Shown piece after piece: positions 48,577 through 56,802 of a stretch of DNA of 58,672 nt (its first letter is position 1; each line of letters opens with the position of its first letter). The DNA is from a virus. Made by a program: the position numbers and the translations under genes. The DNA lies in IMG/VR virus record IMGVR_UViG_3300021440_000026, positions 1 to 58,672 of that record. The stretch is one strand, 5' to 3'. The notes under the pieces were generated by a model. That model made no database searches. It was not told the origin of the DNA and saw only the letters and a list, made by a program, of their open reading frames with translations.

Positions 48577-48876
48577 TTAAAATGTTATTAAAAAATCTTC
48601 TGCTACTAAAATCTCGAGCTTAAAAGATAACATGACCACGTGAGCTGTATTTTTCGCATAGAGTTTTTTTAAAATATTTACACGATGAAAATTTACCGTG
48701 CGCTCACTAATCCCAAGCCGATCCGATATTGCAAAAGTTTTTTCGCCAGCCGCGACAAAAAGCAAAACTTGCGATTCGCGCTCTGTCAATTCTTTCATTG
48801 TGTGTCGTTGATACGTTGCGTTTTTACAACGTAAAACTATTTGCTTTTTTAGATAATTTAATCTTTCATCGTTCAT
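48577..48876 (-). CDS. LuxR-type HTH regulator
   Basis: The 99-residue protein has LTERESQVLLFVAAGEKTFA (about 30-49) and ISDRLGISERTVNFHRVNIL (about 50-69), then KKLYAKN. This is the full LuxR/FixJ C-terminal HTH: L-T-x-R-E, then I-A/S-D-x-L-x-I-S-x-x-T-V-x-x-H. The N-terminal 29 residues hold no receiver domain. It is a stand-alone transcription regulator. A G-rich run (GGGTGGGGGGGGTGTGGT) precedes the start. Confidence 0.8.
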   Translation of the reverse strand: MNDERLNYLKKQIVLRCKNATYQRHTMKELTERESQVLLFVAAGEKTFAISDRLGISERTVNFHRVNILKKLYAKNTAHVVMLSFKLEILVAEDFLITF

Positions 48877-48959
48877 ACCACACCCCCCCCACCCATTTAA
48901 TTATAAATTAGCTTACTTACCAACAATTTCACTAATTGTTTGAATAATTTTTTAATTTA

Positions 48960-49217
48960 TTAACGCCAAGCGTTAAATTTAGCTCCTTTTTCAAGACCGT
49001 TTGCTTGGGCTTGCGCTTTAAGCATATCTTCGTCAACTGTTGCGCCGTTGCTTTCGATAGCACTGTTAAGAACGGTTTCTTCTTCTTCCGTCAAATTGCT
49101 AATTGAATACGTATCTGCAATATGCGATGCATCGTCCCAGTCGCTCCATTTGCTATCGTTAATATTGTTGTTATCTTCGACTGCTAAAACTGCTTGTTTT
49201 AAGTTTGCGTATGTCAT
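48960..49217 (-). CDS. Acidic hypothetical protein
   Basis: The 85-residue acidic protein MTYANLKQAVLAVEDNNNIN has DWDDASHIADTYSISNLTEE and a helical C-terminus. It has a AAGGAGAACTAAA site and is the first gene below the 49268 promoter. No family recognised. An acidic small early protein could mimic DNA, but this is a guess. Confidence 0.55.
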   Translation of the reverse strand: MTYANLKQAVLAVEDNNNINDSKWSDWDDASHIADTYSISNLTEEEETVLNSAIESNGATVDEDMLKAQAQANGLEKGAKFNAWR

Positions 49218-49267
49218 TTTAGTTCTCCTTGTTTTATCGTCAGCACAATTGCTGAATCGATGTATGT

Positions 49268-49296
49268 ATCTTACTACTCAATCTTTACCGCGTCAA
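49268..49296 (-). promoter_or_regulatory. Leftward promoter (TTGACG-N17-TAAGAT)
   Basis: TTGACG (49296-49291) and TAAGAT (49273-49268) are 17 bases apart; the spacer starts CGGTAAAGATTGAG, close to the CGTAAAAGATTAAG of the 48303 copy. Its leader has a hairpin CAGCA-ATTG-TGCTG followed by ACGATAA, which also occurs (as GTGCTGACAATAA) below the 50210 promoter. Confidence 0.8.
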
Positions 49297-49615
49297 GTAT
49301 TTATTTGATGCTGTTGCAAACGCACACAATAAAAACACAATAAAGAAAGAATAATTATAAAAATCAACGTGTTACGCCAATTTGCAAAAAATTTCTCGTT
49401 TAAAATGAAGAAAGAATCAAGAAACCTACAGCAGACAAGACATTCACTAAACTTATAACTAAACCATACGAGTGCAAAAATCACCGAGTTTATATTTTTG
49501 TGTTATGCGTTTGAGTTATAACACATGATTATCTGCTATCAGATTGCAAAAAGATATTGAGAATAGTTATAACGCGCAAATATCCGGTTACAAATACGCA
49601 CGCGTTATATTAGTG
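49297..49615. other. Intergenic region with GTTATAAC palindromes
   Basis: About 320 bases. A - strand ORF here (63 codons, GTG start) runs into the promoter and is not convincing. GTTATAAC palindromes occur near 49515 and 49566. On the - strand TTGTAA-N16-TATAAC (about 49592-49566) is a possible weak promoter. No RNA gene was found. Confidence 0.5.
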
Positions 49616-49897
49616 CTATTGCTCTACGCTTTTCAAAAAATAACTGTGAATTTGTCGCACAAGGTAAACTAGTGTTGTTTGCCACCCACTTGCACACTCG
49701 TTGCGCAGCACGCGATCAATCAAATCAATAAGTTCTTTGCTCGTGCGAACATCATGCGGGTGGTCGATCCCATGCGTCATTAAATAACGCATCCACATTG
49801 ATCCCTGTGGATTGTTTTTAAGCCATTCAACAAGTGTTATTTTGTCTGTTGTATTTAATTCTGTTTTTAGTTTGGCAAACAATTTTTGTGCGCTCAT
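49616..49897 (-). CDS. Hypothetical early protein
   Basis: The 93-residue protein MSAQKLFAKLKTELNTTDKI is helical with a Trp/Tyr pattern (WLKNNPQGSMWMRYLMTHGI) and DVRTSKELIDLIDRVLRNEC. No family recognised. A clear Shine-Dalgarno site is missing. Confidence 0.5.
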   Translation of the reverse strand: MSAQKLFAKLKTELNTTDKITLVEWLKNNPQGSMWMRYLMTHGIDHPHDVRTSKELIDLIDRVLRNECASGWQTTLVYLVRQIHSYFLKSVEQ

Positions 49898-49920
49898 TTT
49901 ATGTTATCCGGTTATTAAAA

Positions 49921-50160
49921 TTAGCAGACAATTGCAAAAACGGATGTGTCTTTTGTTGGGCGTGTTTCTGTTGCTACAATTTCTTGCATTTTAATTTTTT
50001 TAATTGATTTGCGAATAATTGACGCACTTGATTTGTCGCTTGTAACAATCATAATCAAACCACTTGCTACTGTAATTTCTGCTTTAACTCCAAACAATTT
50101 TAATTTTGTCATGCTGTCAGCAAAACGAACTGCAAACATTTCTTTTGTATTTGTAATCAT
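49921..50160 (-). CDS. Small hypothetical protein
   Basis: ATG 50160 has an ACGGGAGAGTC site, so it is preferred to a start at the very beginning of the transcript. The 79-residue protein MITNTKEMFAVRFADSMTKL has beta-rich IMIVTSDKSSASIIRKSIKK and ends SVFAIVC. Function unknown. First gene below the 50210 promoter. Confidence 0.55.
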   Translation of the reverse strand: MITNTKEMFAVRFADSMTKLKLFGVKAEITVASGLIMIVTSDKSSASIIRKSIKKIKMQEIVATETRPTKDTSVFAIVC

Positions 50161-50209
50161 TTTGACTCTCCCGTTATTGTCAGCACGTTGTGCGCTGTCC
50201 ATGTGTTAC

Positions 50210-50238
50210 ATCATAGCCCTGTTTGTTTTACTCGTCAA
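50210..50238 (-). promoter_or_regulatory. Leftward promoter (TTGACG-N17-TATGAT)
   Basis: TTGACG (50238-50233) and TATGAT (50215-50210) are 17 bases apart. The upstream bases (ATAAATAATGC before TTGACG) and the leader (TAACACATGGAC) are shared with the 48303 promoter. It drives the two small genes at 49.6-50.2 kb. Confidence 0.85.
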
Positions 50239-50870
50239 GCATTATTTATGATGTTGTATTCCCACACGTTGCAAAAATCCAGTTTATTTAACATGGCACC
50301 CAGCCCAAGCCAATTACCTCGAATTCAAGTGGATTAAAAATTCCAACAACAGAGTTATCATGATTTCTTTCCATAAATTCCCGCATCATTATGAATTTTA
50401 TTCGTGTTGTGTGGGTAACTCATAATGATTATGCGTTTTTTGCATAATGTTTCGATGAATTGGCTTTTGTTGTGTTGGTTATTTGTAATTATTGCTTTGG
50501 CTGAATGCGGGATAAAATAAACAAAAGCATTTGCAATCAGGCACTTACATTCCAATGATGCGCAAAAACAACGCTATGCAAAAATAGCATTAGTAAATGG
50601 TCGAATCCTGCCGTATAGTGCTCTATATAGTCTTTTTACGTTGACACTACAAAAGACCGCTGAAAAAGCTGCGCTCAACCAGCCGCTATGGCTTCCGTTT
50701 TAATGTGTAAAATCATGTATACTTAAATTAGCTAGCTTAGCGATATTGCATAAACACGCTAATTTAGCTATAATATGTGCGGCTATCAATACGCCATACG
50801 CCTCTGCACTGTGTGTACGCGTTTGGTATCATTATGTTTTATTTGCATAATATAATTTAAAACGGAAATA
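50239..50870. other. Large non-coding switch region
   Basis: About 630 bases without a convincing gene. A - strand ORF at 50358-50555 has only a TTG start. It contains a 7-bp stem with a 14-base loop (GTCTTTT 50630 with AAAAGAC 50651), a 5-bp hairpin GCTAT/ATAGC (near 50572-50587) and AT-rich tracts. It separates divergent early (-) and late (+) genes. A replication origin or regulatory sites could lie here. Confidence 0.5.
50746..50774 (+). promoter_or_regulatory. Rightward promoter (TTGCAT-N17-TATAAT)
   Basis: TTGCAT (50746-50751) and a perfect TATAAT (50769-50774) are 17 bases apart. It would start transcription about 90 bases before the Q-like gene. The leader carries no strong stem. Confidence 0.75.
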
Positions 50871-51221
50871 ATGCGCGAAATTAAAGATATGCTAACAGAA
50901 TGGGCGGCTTATTTTGTTGACAATTACAAAGTAAATGGATACCCCAAGCAATCCGCATTTGTCAACGAGCGCGTGCAAGATAACAACAGATCGACGGAGA
51001 GCTATGTTGACCGTGATTTGCCCGCTGACGCAAAAGCGGTTGACGCTGAGATAGCGGCAATGTCACCGCCGCACCGCGCAATCATACGTGAGCATTACAC
51101 AAAGCGAGGATCGATGCGGGAGCATGCTAAAAACTTAAAACTTAACGCAGCAACATACTGTACAGTGTTGCGTTTTATCCACGATCACCTTGCCCACAAA
51201 TTAAATGCAAAAAATACTTGA
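50871..51221 (+). CDS. Q-like antiterminator / late regulator
   Basis: The 116-residue protein has an N-terminal MREIKDMLTEWAAYFVDNYK, a middle AVDAEIAAMSPPHRAIIREH (about 60-79), and YTKRGSMREHAKNLKLNAAT (about 80-99), then an HTH-like CTVLRFIHDHLAHKL. The AxxPPHRAII-EHY pattern followed by an HTH resembles the region-4-like phage Q/ArpU late regulators. A lambda-like promoter and terminator follow right after, before TerS. Likely lets RNA polymerase read through into the late genes. Confidence 0.65.
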   Translation: MREIKDMLTEWAAYFVDNYKVNGYPKQSAFVNERVQDNNRSTESYVDRDLPADAKAVDAEIAAMSPPHRAIIREHYTKRGSMREHAKNLKLNAATYCTVLRFIHDHLAHKLNAKNT

Positions 51222-51246
51222 CGCAACAAAAATGTTTAATCATAAT
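51218..51246 (+). promoter_or_regulatory. Late promoter, pR'-like (TTGACG-N17-CATAAT)
   Basis: TTGACG (51218-51223) overlaps the end of the Q-like gene; CATAAT is at 51241-51246, spacing 17. The start would be about 51253. Its RNA runs into a hairpin (GCTCGT/ACGAGC, 51300-51315) and a terminator 70-90 bases later, before TerS. This is the order of lambda pR'-qut-tR'. Confidence 0.8.
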
Positions 51247-51318
51247 GTGGTTTAATTTAGTATTGTTGAGTTTTTTGCTGTAAAGAATTGATTTCTCCCG
51301 CTCGTAACAACGAGCTTT

Positions 51319-51348
51319 GCCCCACGCGTAAAAATGTGGGGCTTTTTT
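51319..51348 (+). terminator. Strong intrinsic terminator before TerS (tR'-like)
   Basis: GCCCCAC (51319-51325) pairs with GTGGGGC (51336-51342), loop of 10 bases, then six T. It lies between the late promoter and the first late gene, so late expression needs antitermination. Confidence 0.9.
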
Positions 51349-51378
51349 ATTTGTATTTTACTAATGAGGCGTTGAATA

Positions 51379-51720
51379 ATGTCTGAAATAATCACACCAA
51401 AAAAAAGGAAAGCCCCTAGAACCGCGTTTAAGCCTGGGCAATGTCCCAACCCGAGCGGCAGACCAAAACGATCCGCCGAGGAAATTGATTTAATTGCTGC
51501 TTGCAAAACAAAAGCCGCATCTGCATTAAATGTTATTTGCGAAATTATGCAAAACGGGCAACAAGAAAAAAACAAATTATTGGCAGCACAATATATTATT
51601 GATCGTGCATTTGGTAAAGCCACGCAAGCGGTTGATATGACACTTGGCGGAAAAATTACTGTAAATGTCAATACAATTAGTGATGAAGAATTAGCAAGTA
51701 TTGCCGCAGGTGCTGAATAA
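51379..51720 (+). CDS. Terminase small subunit
   Basis: The 113-residue protein has FKPGQCPNPSGRPKRSAEEI (about 17-36), the DUF5681-like N-terminus seen in phage small terminases, then helical parts (AACKTKAASALNVICEIMQN, NKLLAAQYIIDRAFGKATQ). It is directly before the large terminase. Small terminase binds the packaging start and forms a ring. Confidence 0.75.
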   Translation: MSEIITPKKRKAPRTAFKPGQCPNPSGRPKRSAEEIDLIAACKTKAASALNVICEIMQNGQQEKNKLLAAQYIIDRAFGKATQAVDMTLGGKITVNVNTISDEELASIAAGAE

Positions 51721-51740
51721 TTTTTACGCACTTTTAACAC

Positions 51741-53360
51741 GTGACTATATCTAAGCAAGATGCTGCGCGCGAGTTACTGCGGCGCAGAAAAGCCAGAGAA
51801 TCGTTGATTGGGTATGTAAATGCTATTGATATACCCGGCAAGCCAATTTCTGACGACGCGGACGAGTGGATATTTCGCCCTGTTGAAACAACGGTAGCAG
51901 ATCATCACAGAGTGATCCTAGAGGCATGCCAGCGTACTATTGATAAGCCCTATGGTAGGCTGATGATATTTGCGCCGCCCGGATCGGCAAAATCAACGTA
52001 TGGCAGTGTTGTTGTGCCAACGTGGTGCATGGGTAGAGAAACAGGGTATAAAATTATTCTTGCGTCGTATGGCTCTGACTTGGCGCGCAAGCATGGAAGA
52101 CGTGCAAGACAAATTGTAAAGTCTGATAAATATCAATCAATTTTCGGCTGTGGAATATCTGCTGATAATGCGTCAGTCGAGCAATGGAGCATCACCAATG
52201 GCAGCGAGTATATGTCCTGCGGGATTATGTCCGGCATTACGGGGAATCGCGCTAATGGAATTATTATTGATGACCCCGTAAAAGGACGCGAAGAGGCTGA
52301 ATCGGAAACAATTCGGTCGCGCACGATTGACGCGTATGAAGATGATTTAAAAACACGTCTGTTGCCCGGCGGTTGGATTATCTTAATACAAACCCGTTGG
52401 CATGTAAACGATCTGGCTGGTTGTATTTTGCCAGAAAATTGGAATGGGCAAAGCGGCATGATCAAATGCAGGGATGGGTTTGATTGGGAGGTTATTTGCC
52501 TATCCGCAAAATGCGATGATGTGAATGATCCGCTATGTCGTAATATTGGCGAATATATCTGGCCGGAGTGGTTCGACAAAAAACACTGGTCACAGTTTGA
52601 GGCTGACGAATCCTCTACCCCGCTAAAAAAACGCAGTTGGGCATCACTCTATCAGCAGCGTCCAACAGTGCAAGGTGGCAGTATTTTGCATGCGGATCAA
52701 TTTAAGTTGTGGAAAAATGACCTGCCGCATTTTGATTACATCCTGCAAAGTTATGATACTGCTTTTACAGAAAAGACGCAAAATGACCCAACAGCATGTA
52801 CTGTGTGGGGCGTATTTACGCACAACAAACAAAAGTGCGTGTTGTTACTGGATGTGTGGGCGGATCACTTGGAGTATACGCCACTGCGGCAGCGCGTGAT
52901 TGATGACTGGCAAGCAAAGTACGGCGGCAATAAAAACGACGTGCAAAATACCCCTCGCAGAGTAGACGCTATTATCGTCGAAGAAAAAGGCAGCGGAATA
53001 AGCTTAATTCAGGATTTGCGCCGTGCAAAAGTGCCTGTTATATCGTATAATCCGGGGAAAGCAGACAAAATCAGCCGTGCCAATCAGATTGCGCCAATAT
53101 TGGACGTAGAATGCGTTTATGTGCTCGAATCAGCCAAACAACCAACATTACCAATATCATGGGCTAGACCGTTTTTAAAGCAGTGCGAGCAATTCCCAAA
53201 CGGCAAGAACGACGACATGATCGATACAATGACGCAAGCGTTAATATGGTTACGCGATAACAACATGCTGATGTTGCCGATTGCTGAAGATGACGAGGTT
53301 GAAGAAATAGATTACAATCAACGCAGGAATAACACAAATAGGAACCCGTATGATTGTTAA
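51741..53360 (+). CDS. Terminase large subunit
   Basis: The 539-residue protein has Walker A-like APPGSAKSTYGS (about 77-88), Walker B IIIDDPVKG (about 173) and the nuclease acids QSYDTAFTEK (about 335), IVEEKGSG (about 412) and KNDDMIDT (about 490). These are the ATPase and RNase H-like nuclease of TerL, which drives DNA into the head and cuts the concatemer. Start is GTG. The C-terminus is Asp/Asn rich (QRRNNTNRNPYDC). Confidence 0.93.
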   Translation: MTISKQDAARELLRRRKARESLIGYVNAIDIPGKPISDDADEWIFRPVETTVADHHRVILEACQRTIDKPYGRLMIFAPPGSAKSTYGSVVVPTWCMGRETGYKIILASYGSDLARKHGRRARQIVKSDKYQSIFGCGISADNASVEQWSITNGSEYMSCGIMSGITGNRANGIIIDDPVKGREEAESETIRSRTIDAYEDDLKTRLLPGGWIILIQTRWHVNDLAGCILPENWNGQSGMIKCRDGFDWEVICLSAKCDDVNDPLCRNIGEYIWPEWFDKKHWSQFEADESSTPLKKRSWASLYQQRPTVQGGSILHADQFKLWKNDLPHFDYILQSYDTAFTEKTQNDPTACTVWGVFTHNKQKCVLLLDVWADHLEYTPLRQRVIDDWQAKYGGNKNDVQNTPRRVDAIIVEEKGSGISLIQDLRRAKVPVISYNPGKADKISRANQIAPILDVECVYVLESAKQPTLPISWARPFLKQCEQFPNGKNDDMIDTMTQALIWLRDNNMLMLPIAEDDEVEEIDYNQRRNNTNRNPYDC

Positions 53361-53718
53361 ATGTATTGAAGAAAAGTCATTATGGGTATGTTTTGACGAT
53401 GAACGTTATTCTGTTGGGCGAACGGAAGAGAGTGCTAAAAAGAATTATGCGGGCGGAATGTTTTTTAATATGTCCTGCCCTTTGCCTTATATTGCCGATT
53501 TAGATGATATTCCAAAATGCGAAACAATTGAGGAAATGTTGCAGATGTGCGACCAAAGAATTGCGATTAAAAAAATAATTGGCAAAGAAGTTTTTGAAAA
53601 AGCTAATACAAAGCAAGAGTTGAGAAAAATGAGAGAAGATTTAGAATTATTAAAGTGTCATCACAAACAGCGTGACGAAAAAAGTAAATTCTCATTTTTT
53701 AAAATATTTAGTAAATGA
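53350..53718 (+). CDS. Hypothetical protein between TerL and portal
   Basis: The 122-residue protein MIVKCIEEKSLWVCFDDERY has Cys/aromatic beta segments and a charged helical C-terminus (KANTKQELRKMREDLELLKC). It overlaps TerL by 11 bases. An intrinsic terminator follows. No family recognised; an insertion in the terminase-portal junction. Confidence 0.5.
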   Translation: MIVKCIEEKSLWVCFDDERYSVGRTEESAKKNYAGGMFFNMSCPLPYIADLDDIPKCETIEEMLQMCDQRIAIKKIIGKEVFEKANTKQELRKMREDLELLKCHHKQRDEKSKFSFFKIFSK

Positions 53719-53735
53719 TTTTTAACATATCTACT

Positions 53736-53759
53736 AAGCCGCCATGTACGGCTTTTTTT
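53736..53759 (+). terminator. Intrinsic terminator before the portal gene
   Basis: AAGCCG (53736-53741) pairs with CGGCTT (53749-53754), with a 7-base loop and a T run. It would stop transcription in the middle of the late operon unless antitermination or a local promoter applies. No promoter is obvious in the 22 bases before the portal ATG. Confidence 0.75.
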
Positions 53760-53781
53760 ACGTCTAAATAAATTATACAAA

Positions 53782-56430
53782 ATGACTATTCAAGATGAAA
53801 CAGTAACGTCGAAAGATTTGCCAAAAAACCTTTTCCCTGAAGATATGGAATCTTTGGAAATTGTAGAAGATGAAGAAGACGGCGAAGGTCAAGAATTCTT
53901 GCAAAATTTAGCAGAAGTTATTGATACGGCGCAGCTTGATAAAATTGCTAATGAGTTGCTTGACTTAATCGAGAAAGACAAAAACGCGCGTGAGAAACGG
54001 GATAAGCAATATGCCGAGGGAATTAAGCGTACAGGGTTAGGAAATGAAGCACCGGGCGGCGCAGATTTTGAAGGAGCCAGTCGTGTAGTGCATCCGCTGC
54101 TCGTTGAAGGCTGTATTGATTTTTCAGCAAAAACAATGAACAACATTTTTCCACCTTCTGGCCCATGCAAGACGCAGATTATTGGAAAGGCAACTTATTA
54201 CAAGATTGACAAAGCCGAACGAAAAAAAGAATACATGAATTGGCAGCTTACGAAGCAGATTCGTGAGTATCGCTCAGAGCTAGAGCAATGTTTAACGCAA
54301 GTTCCGCTTGGCGGCAGTCAGTACATTAAAATTTGGTTTGATTCTGGCTTAAACCGTGCGCGTACGGAATTCATCCCCATAGATGATATTTATTTGCCAT
54401 TTAGTGTTTCGCACTTTTATTCATCCCATCGCGTAACGCATCGCCAGTTAATCAGCCGCAATACATTTAACGCACGAGTAAATAGCGGGTTATACGCAGA
54501 AACTGAAGTTTTTGATGCAAGCCAGATTCCTGATGTTTCAAAATCACAACAAGCCACCAACAAAATTGAAGGCAAAGAGGATTCGGCGTATAACGAGGAT
54601 GGGCTGCGCACAATCTACGAAGTGCAAGTAGATTACGCGCTGGATGATGATGTAGATGGTGGCGATTTATTGCCGTATATCATTACAATCGATGAAGCCA
54701 CGAAAACAGTATTGTCTATTTATCGCAATTGGGAAGAAAGCGACGAGCAACGATTAAAACTCGATTGGATCGTAGAGTTCGCGTTCATCCCGTGGCGTGG
54801 CGCGTATGGGATTGGATTGCCGCACATTATCGGGAGTATGTCTGGCGCACTAACTGGCGCATTGCGGTCGTTGATGGATTCGGCAATCATTGCCAATATG
54901 CCGGGCATGCTGAAGCTAAAAGGTGCACGTGTATCAGGGCAAAGCGATTCGGTAAGCCCGTGCGAGATCAAGGAGATCGAAGGCACGGCGAACATTGATG
55001 ACATCCGTAAGCTAATGATGCCATTGCCGTTCCCCGGCCCATCGCAAGTGTTGTTCCAATTGTTGGACTGGCTGACAGGTCAAGCAAAAGGCGTGGTTGC
55101 CACGGCTGACGAAAAGATTGCGGACGCAACGAGCAATATGCCAGTTGGCACTACGTTAGCATTGATTGAGCAAGGCAGCACAACGTTCTCATCCATCCAT
55201 GCGCGTATGCACGCCTCACAAGCAAAGGTGCTTGAGATTCTACATCGCATCAATGCGCAATATTTGGACGACGAAGAAACGATAGAAGAGCTTGGCGAGT
55301 TGATTGTACGCCGAGAAGATTTTACTGGCGCAATGGATGTTGTGCCTGTATCTGACCCTAATATTTTCTCATCGGCTCAACGATTTGCGCTGTATCAATC
55401 GACGCTTGAAATATTCAAGATGTTCCCGAATCAGTTTGACCAAGATGTTTTGGTGTCTGATGGAATACAGTTGCTTAACTACCCCAACAAAAAAGTATTA
55501 AAAGAAATTTACAAGCCTGAACGCTTGGAAGCAATCGAAGAAAACACAGCAGCTTCAGAAGGAAAGCCACTCAAAGCGTACGATGATCAGGATCATATTG
55601 ATCATATGCTTAAGCACATGCACTATGCTTTATCACCGATATTCTGCGCAAATCCGATTATGGCTATGCCAGCGTTACCTGCGCTTATAAACCACTGCAA
55701 AGAGCATTTAGCAATGTTCTACATGCAGAATGCGCAAGCAGCAGAGGACGCGTTTAACGAGGCTATGAATCACCCTGCATTGCAGGGGTTAGACAGAAAT
55801 GATCCTCAAGTTAAAATGCAGGCAGCAGCAATAGCAGATCAATCAATGGCGCAACAATTAGCCCCGATCATGCAGCAGTTAGAAATGGCACAGCAAGCGG
55901 CACAAAAATTCATGCCTCCACCTCCTAAAGACCCGCAAACAGAGGCATACATTCAAGTTGAGCAAGCAAAATTGCAAGCAAAAACACAATTTGACCAATC
56001 CAAACTGCAAGCTGAAATACAAAGCAAACAACAGAAGGATGCGCAAGATAATCAGCTTGCACAGCAAGAGCAACAATCGAGCCAACAAGCTGCTATAATG
56101 GCGCAAAGTGCCGAAAAAGACGCCACAGCAGCAGAGCAACAAACAAAGTTGTCGCAGATTGACAAAGAGAGCAATTTAGCTGTGATGATTGAGCAAATGC
56201 GGTTAGATGCAGAGCAACGCGCAGAAGCAAGCCGTTTGATGTTCGACAAATGGGAATTAGATCGTAAAGAGCAAAACGATTTATTGAAGCACATTTTAAC
56301 CCTTGTTAACCAGACTGGTGACAAGAATCAACCTCTTGGAGATAGTTATGAAAGACAGCAAATTGAATCAGCACAAACAAATGGCAATGGGGCAGAAAGT
56401 AACGGGGATGAAAGCGGGCGGAGCAGTTAA
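53782..56430 (+). CDS. Portal protein (large, podophage type)
   Basis: The 882-residue protein starts with an acidic part (about 1-60) and a helical region. The core (about 90-600) has GGADFEGASRVVHPLLVEG (about 92), the segment YIKIWFDSGLNRARTEFIPIDDIYLPFSVS and KPLKAYDDQDHIDHMLKH. The C-terminus (about 650-840) is a very Gln/Ala-rich helix, matching the long barrel of P22-type portals. It forms the ring at the vertex for packaging and tail attachment. Its ATG lacks a visible Shine-Dalgarno site. Confidence 0.85.
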   Translation: MTIQDETVTSKDLPKNLFPEDMESLEIVEDEEDGEGQEFLQNLAEVIDTAQLDKIANELLDLIEKDKNAREKRDKQYAEGIKRTGLGNEAPGGADFEGASRVVHPLLVEGCIDFSAKTMNNIFPPSGPCKTQIIGKATYYKIDKAERKKEYMNWQLTKQIREYRSELEQCLTQVPLGGSQYIKIWFDSGLNRARTEFIPIDDIYLPFSVSHFYSSHRVTHRQLISRNTFNARVNSGLYAETEVFDASQIPDVSKSQQATNKIEGKEDSAYNEDGLRTIYEVQVDYALDDDVDGGDLLPYIITIDEATKTVLSIYRNWEESDEQRLKLDWIVEFAFIPWRGAYGIGLPHIIGSMSGALTGALRSLMDSAIIANMPGMLKLKGARVSGQSDSVSPCEIKEIEGTANIDDIRKLMMPLPFPGPSQVLFQLLDWLTGQAKGVVATADEKIADATSNMPVGTTLALIEQGSTTFSSIHARMHASQAKVLEILHRINAQYLDDEETIEELGELIVRREDFTGAMDVVPVSDPNIFSSAQRFALYQSTLEIFKMFPNQFDQDVLVSDGIQLLNYPNKKVLKEIYKPERLEAIEENTAASEGKPLKAYDDQDHIDHMLKHMHYALSPIFCANPIMAMPALPALINHCKEHLAMFYMQNAQAAEDAFNEAMNHPALQGLDRNDPQVKMQAAAIADQSMAQQLAPIMQQLEMAQQAAQKFMPPPPKDPQTEAYIQVEQAKLQAKTQFDQSKLQAEIQSKQQKDAQDNQLAQQEQQSSQQAAIMAQSAEKDATAAEQQTKLSQIDKESNLAVMIEQMRLDAEQRAEASRLMFDKWELDRKEQNDLLKHILTLVNQTGDKNQPLGDSYERQQIESAQTNGNGAESNGDESGRSS

Positions 56431-56512
56431 AAATCCAGTCGTGCAAGCCAAGAAAGAAAACGGAATTCCAAAATATAAAGCTGGCGGCGCAATCAAAGGC
56501 AAAAAGTGTTAA
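56348..56512 (+). CDS. Small Gly-rich protein overlapping the portal end
   Basis: ATG 56348 has GGAG 8 bases upstream. The 54-residue protein MKDSKLNQHKQMAMGQKVTG has MKAGGAVKNPVVQAKKENGI and ends YKAGGAIKGKKC. Short basic KAGGA repeats occur in small phage proteins near the portal in my experience. It overlaps the portal by 83 bases. Role unknown. Confidence 0.55.
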   Translation: MKDSKLNQHKQMAMGQKVTGMKAGGAVKNPVVQAKKENGIPKYKAGGAIKGKKC

Positions 56513-56550
56513 AATAATTTTCTCAATAACCAAGAAAGGAAAGCATTCGT

Positions 56551-56802
56551 ATGAATGCTGAAAATCATAATCGCACCCCGCTTGGATCAAATGTATTAAT
56601 CGAAGTAATAAATAAAGATGTAGACGTTGTTTTGGCATTAGGCACTGTTGCATATCGTAATCGGCAAACATTAGAATTGTTTCCTGAAGGTGCGTGGGTA
56701 AAAGTTGGCGATAAGGTTTCAATAAAAAAATTTTATAAGCCAGATGGGTTACAATATTTGTGCGCGCAAGATGTTGAAATTGATTGCAAAATTAACTCAT
56801 GA
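56551..56802 (+). CDS. Short GroES-like beta protein
   Basis: The 83-residue protein has PLGSNVLIEVINKDVDVVLA (about 9-28), then ALGTVAYRNRQTLELFPEG (about 28-46), AWVKVGDKVSIKKFYKPDG (about 47-65) and QYLCAQDVEIDC. It has the plan of GroES: strand, G-x-V-x-x-G, V-x-x-G-D-x-V, and final strand (xYLxxxDxE). It is probably a partial duplication or a second co-chaperonin-like gene. It helps judge the full gene at the window ends. Confidence 0.55.
   Translation: MNAENHNRTPLGSNVLIEVINKDVDVVLALGTVAYRNRQTLELFPEGAWVKVGDKVSIKKFYKPDGLQYLCAQDVEIDCKINS

Noticed and set aside
49293-49484. A 63-codon frame on the - strand
   Set aside because: It has a GTG start without a good ribosome site, its end overlaps the -35 box of a strong promoter, and its residue mix is that of random AT-rich DNA.
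50358-50555. A 65-codon frame on the - strand
   Set aside because: Only a TTG start, no ribosome site, no promoter reading into it, and inside the non-coding switch region.
50600-50680. A tRNA-like end (GGTCGAATCCTGCC) and a perfect TTGACA at 50641
   Set aside because: No cloverleaf can be formed around the first, and no -10 box lies at the right distance from the second.
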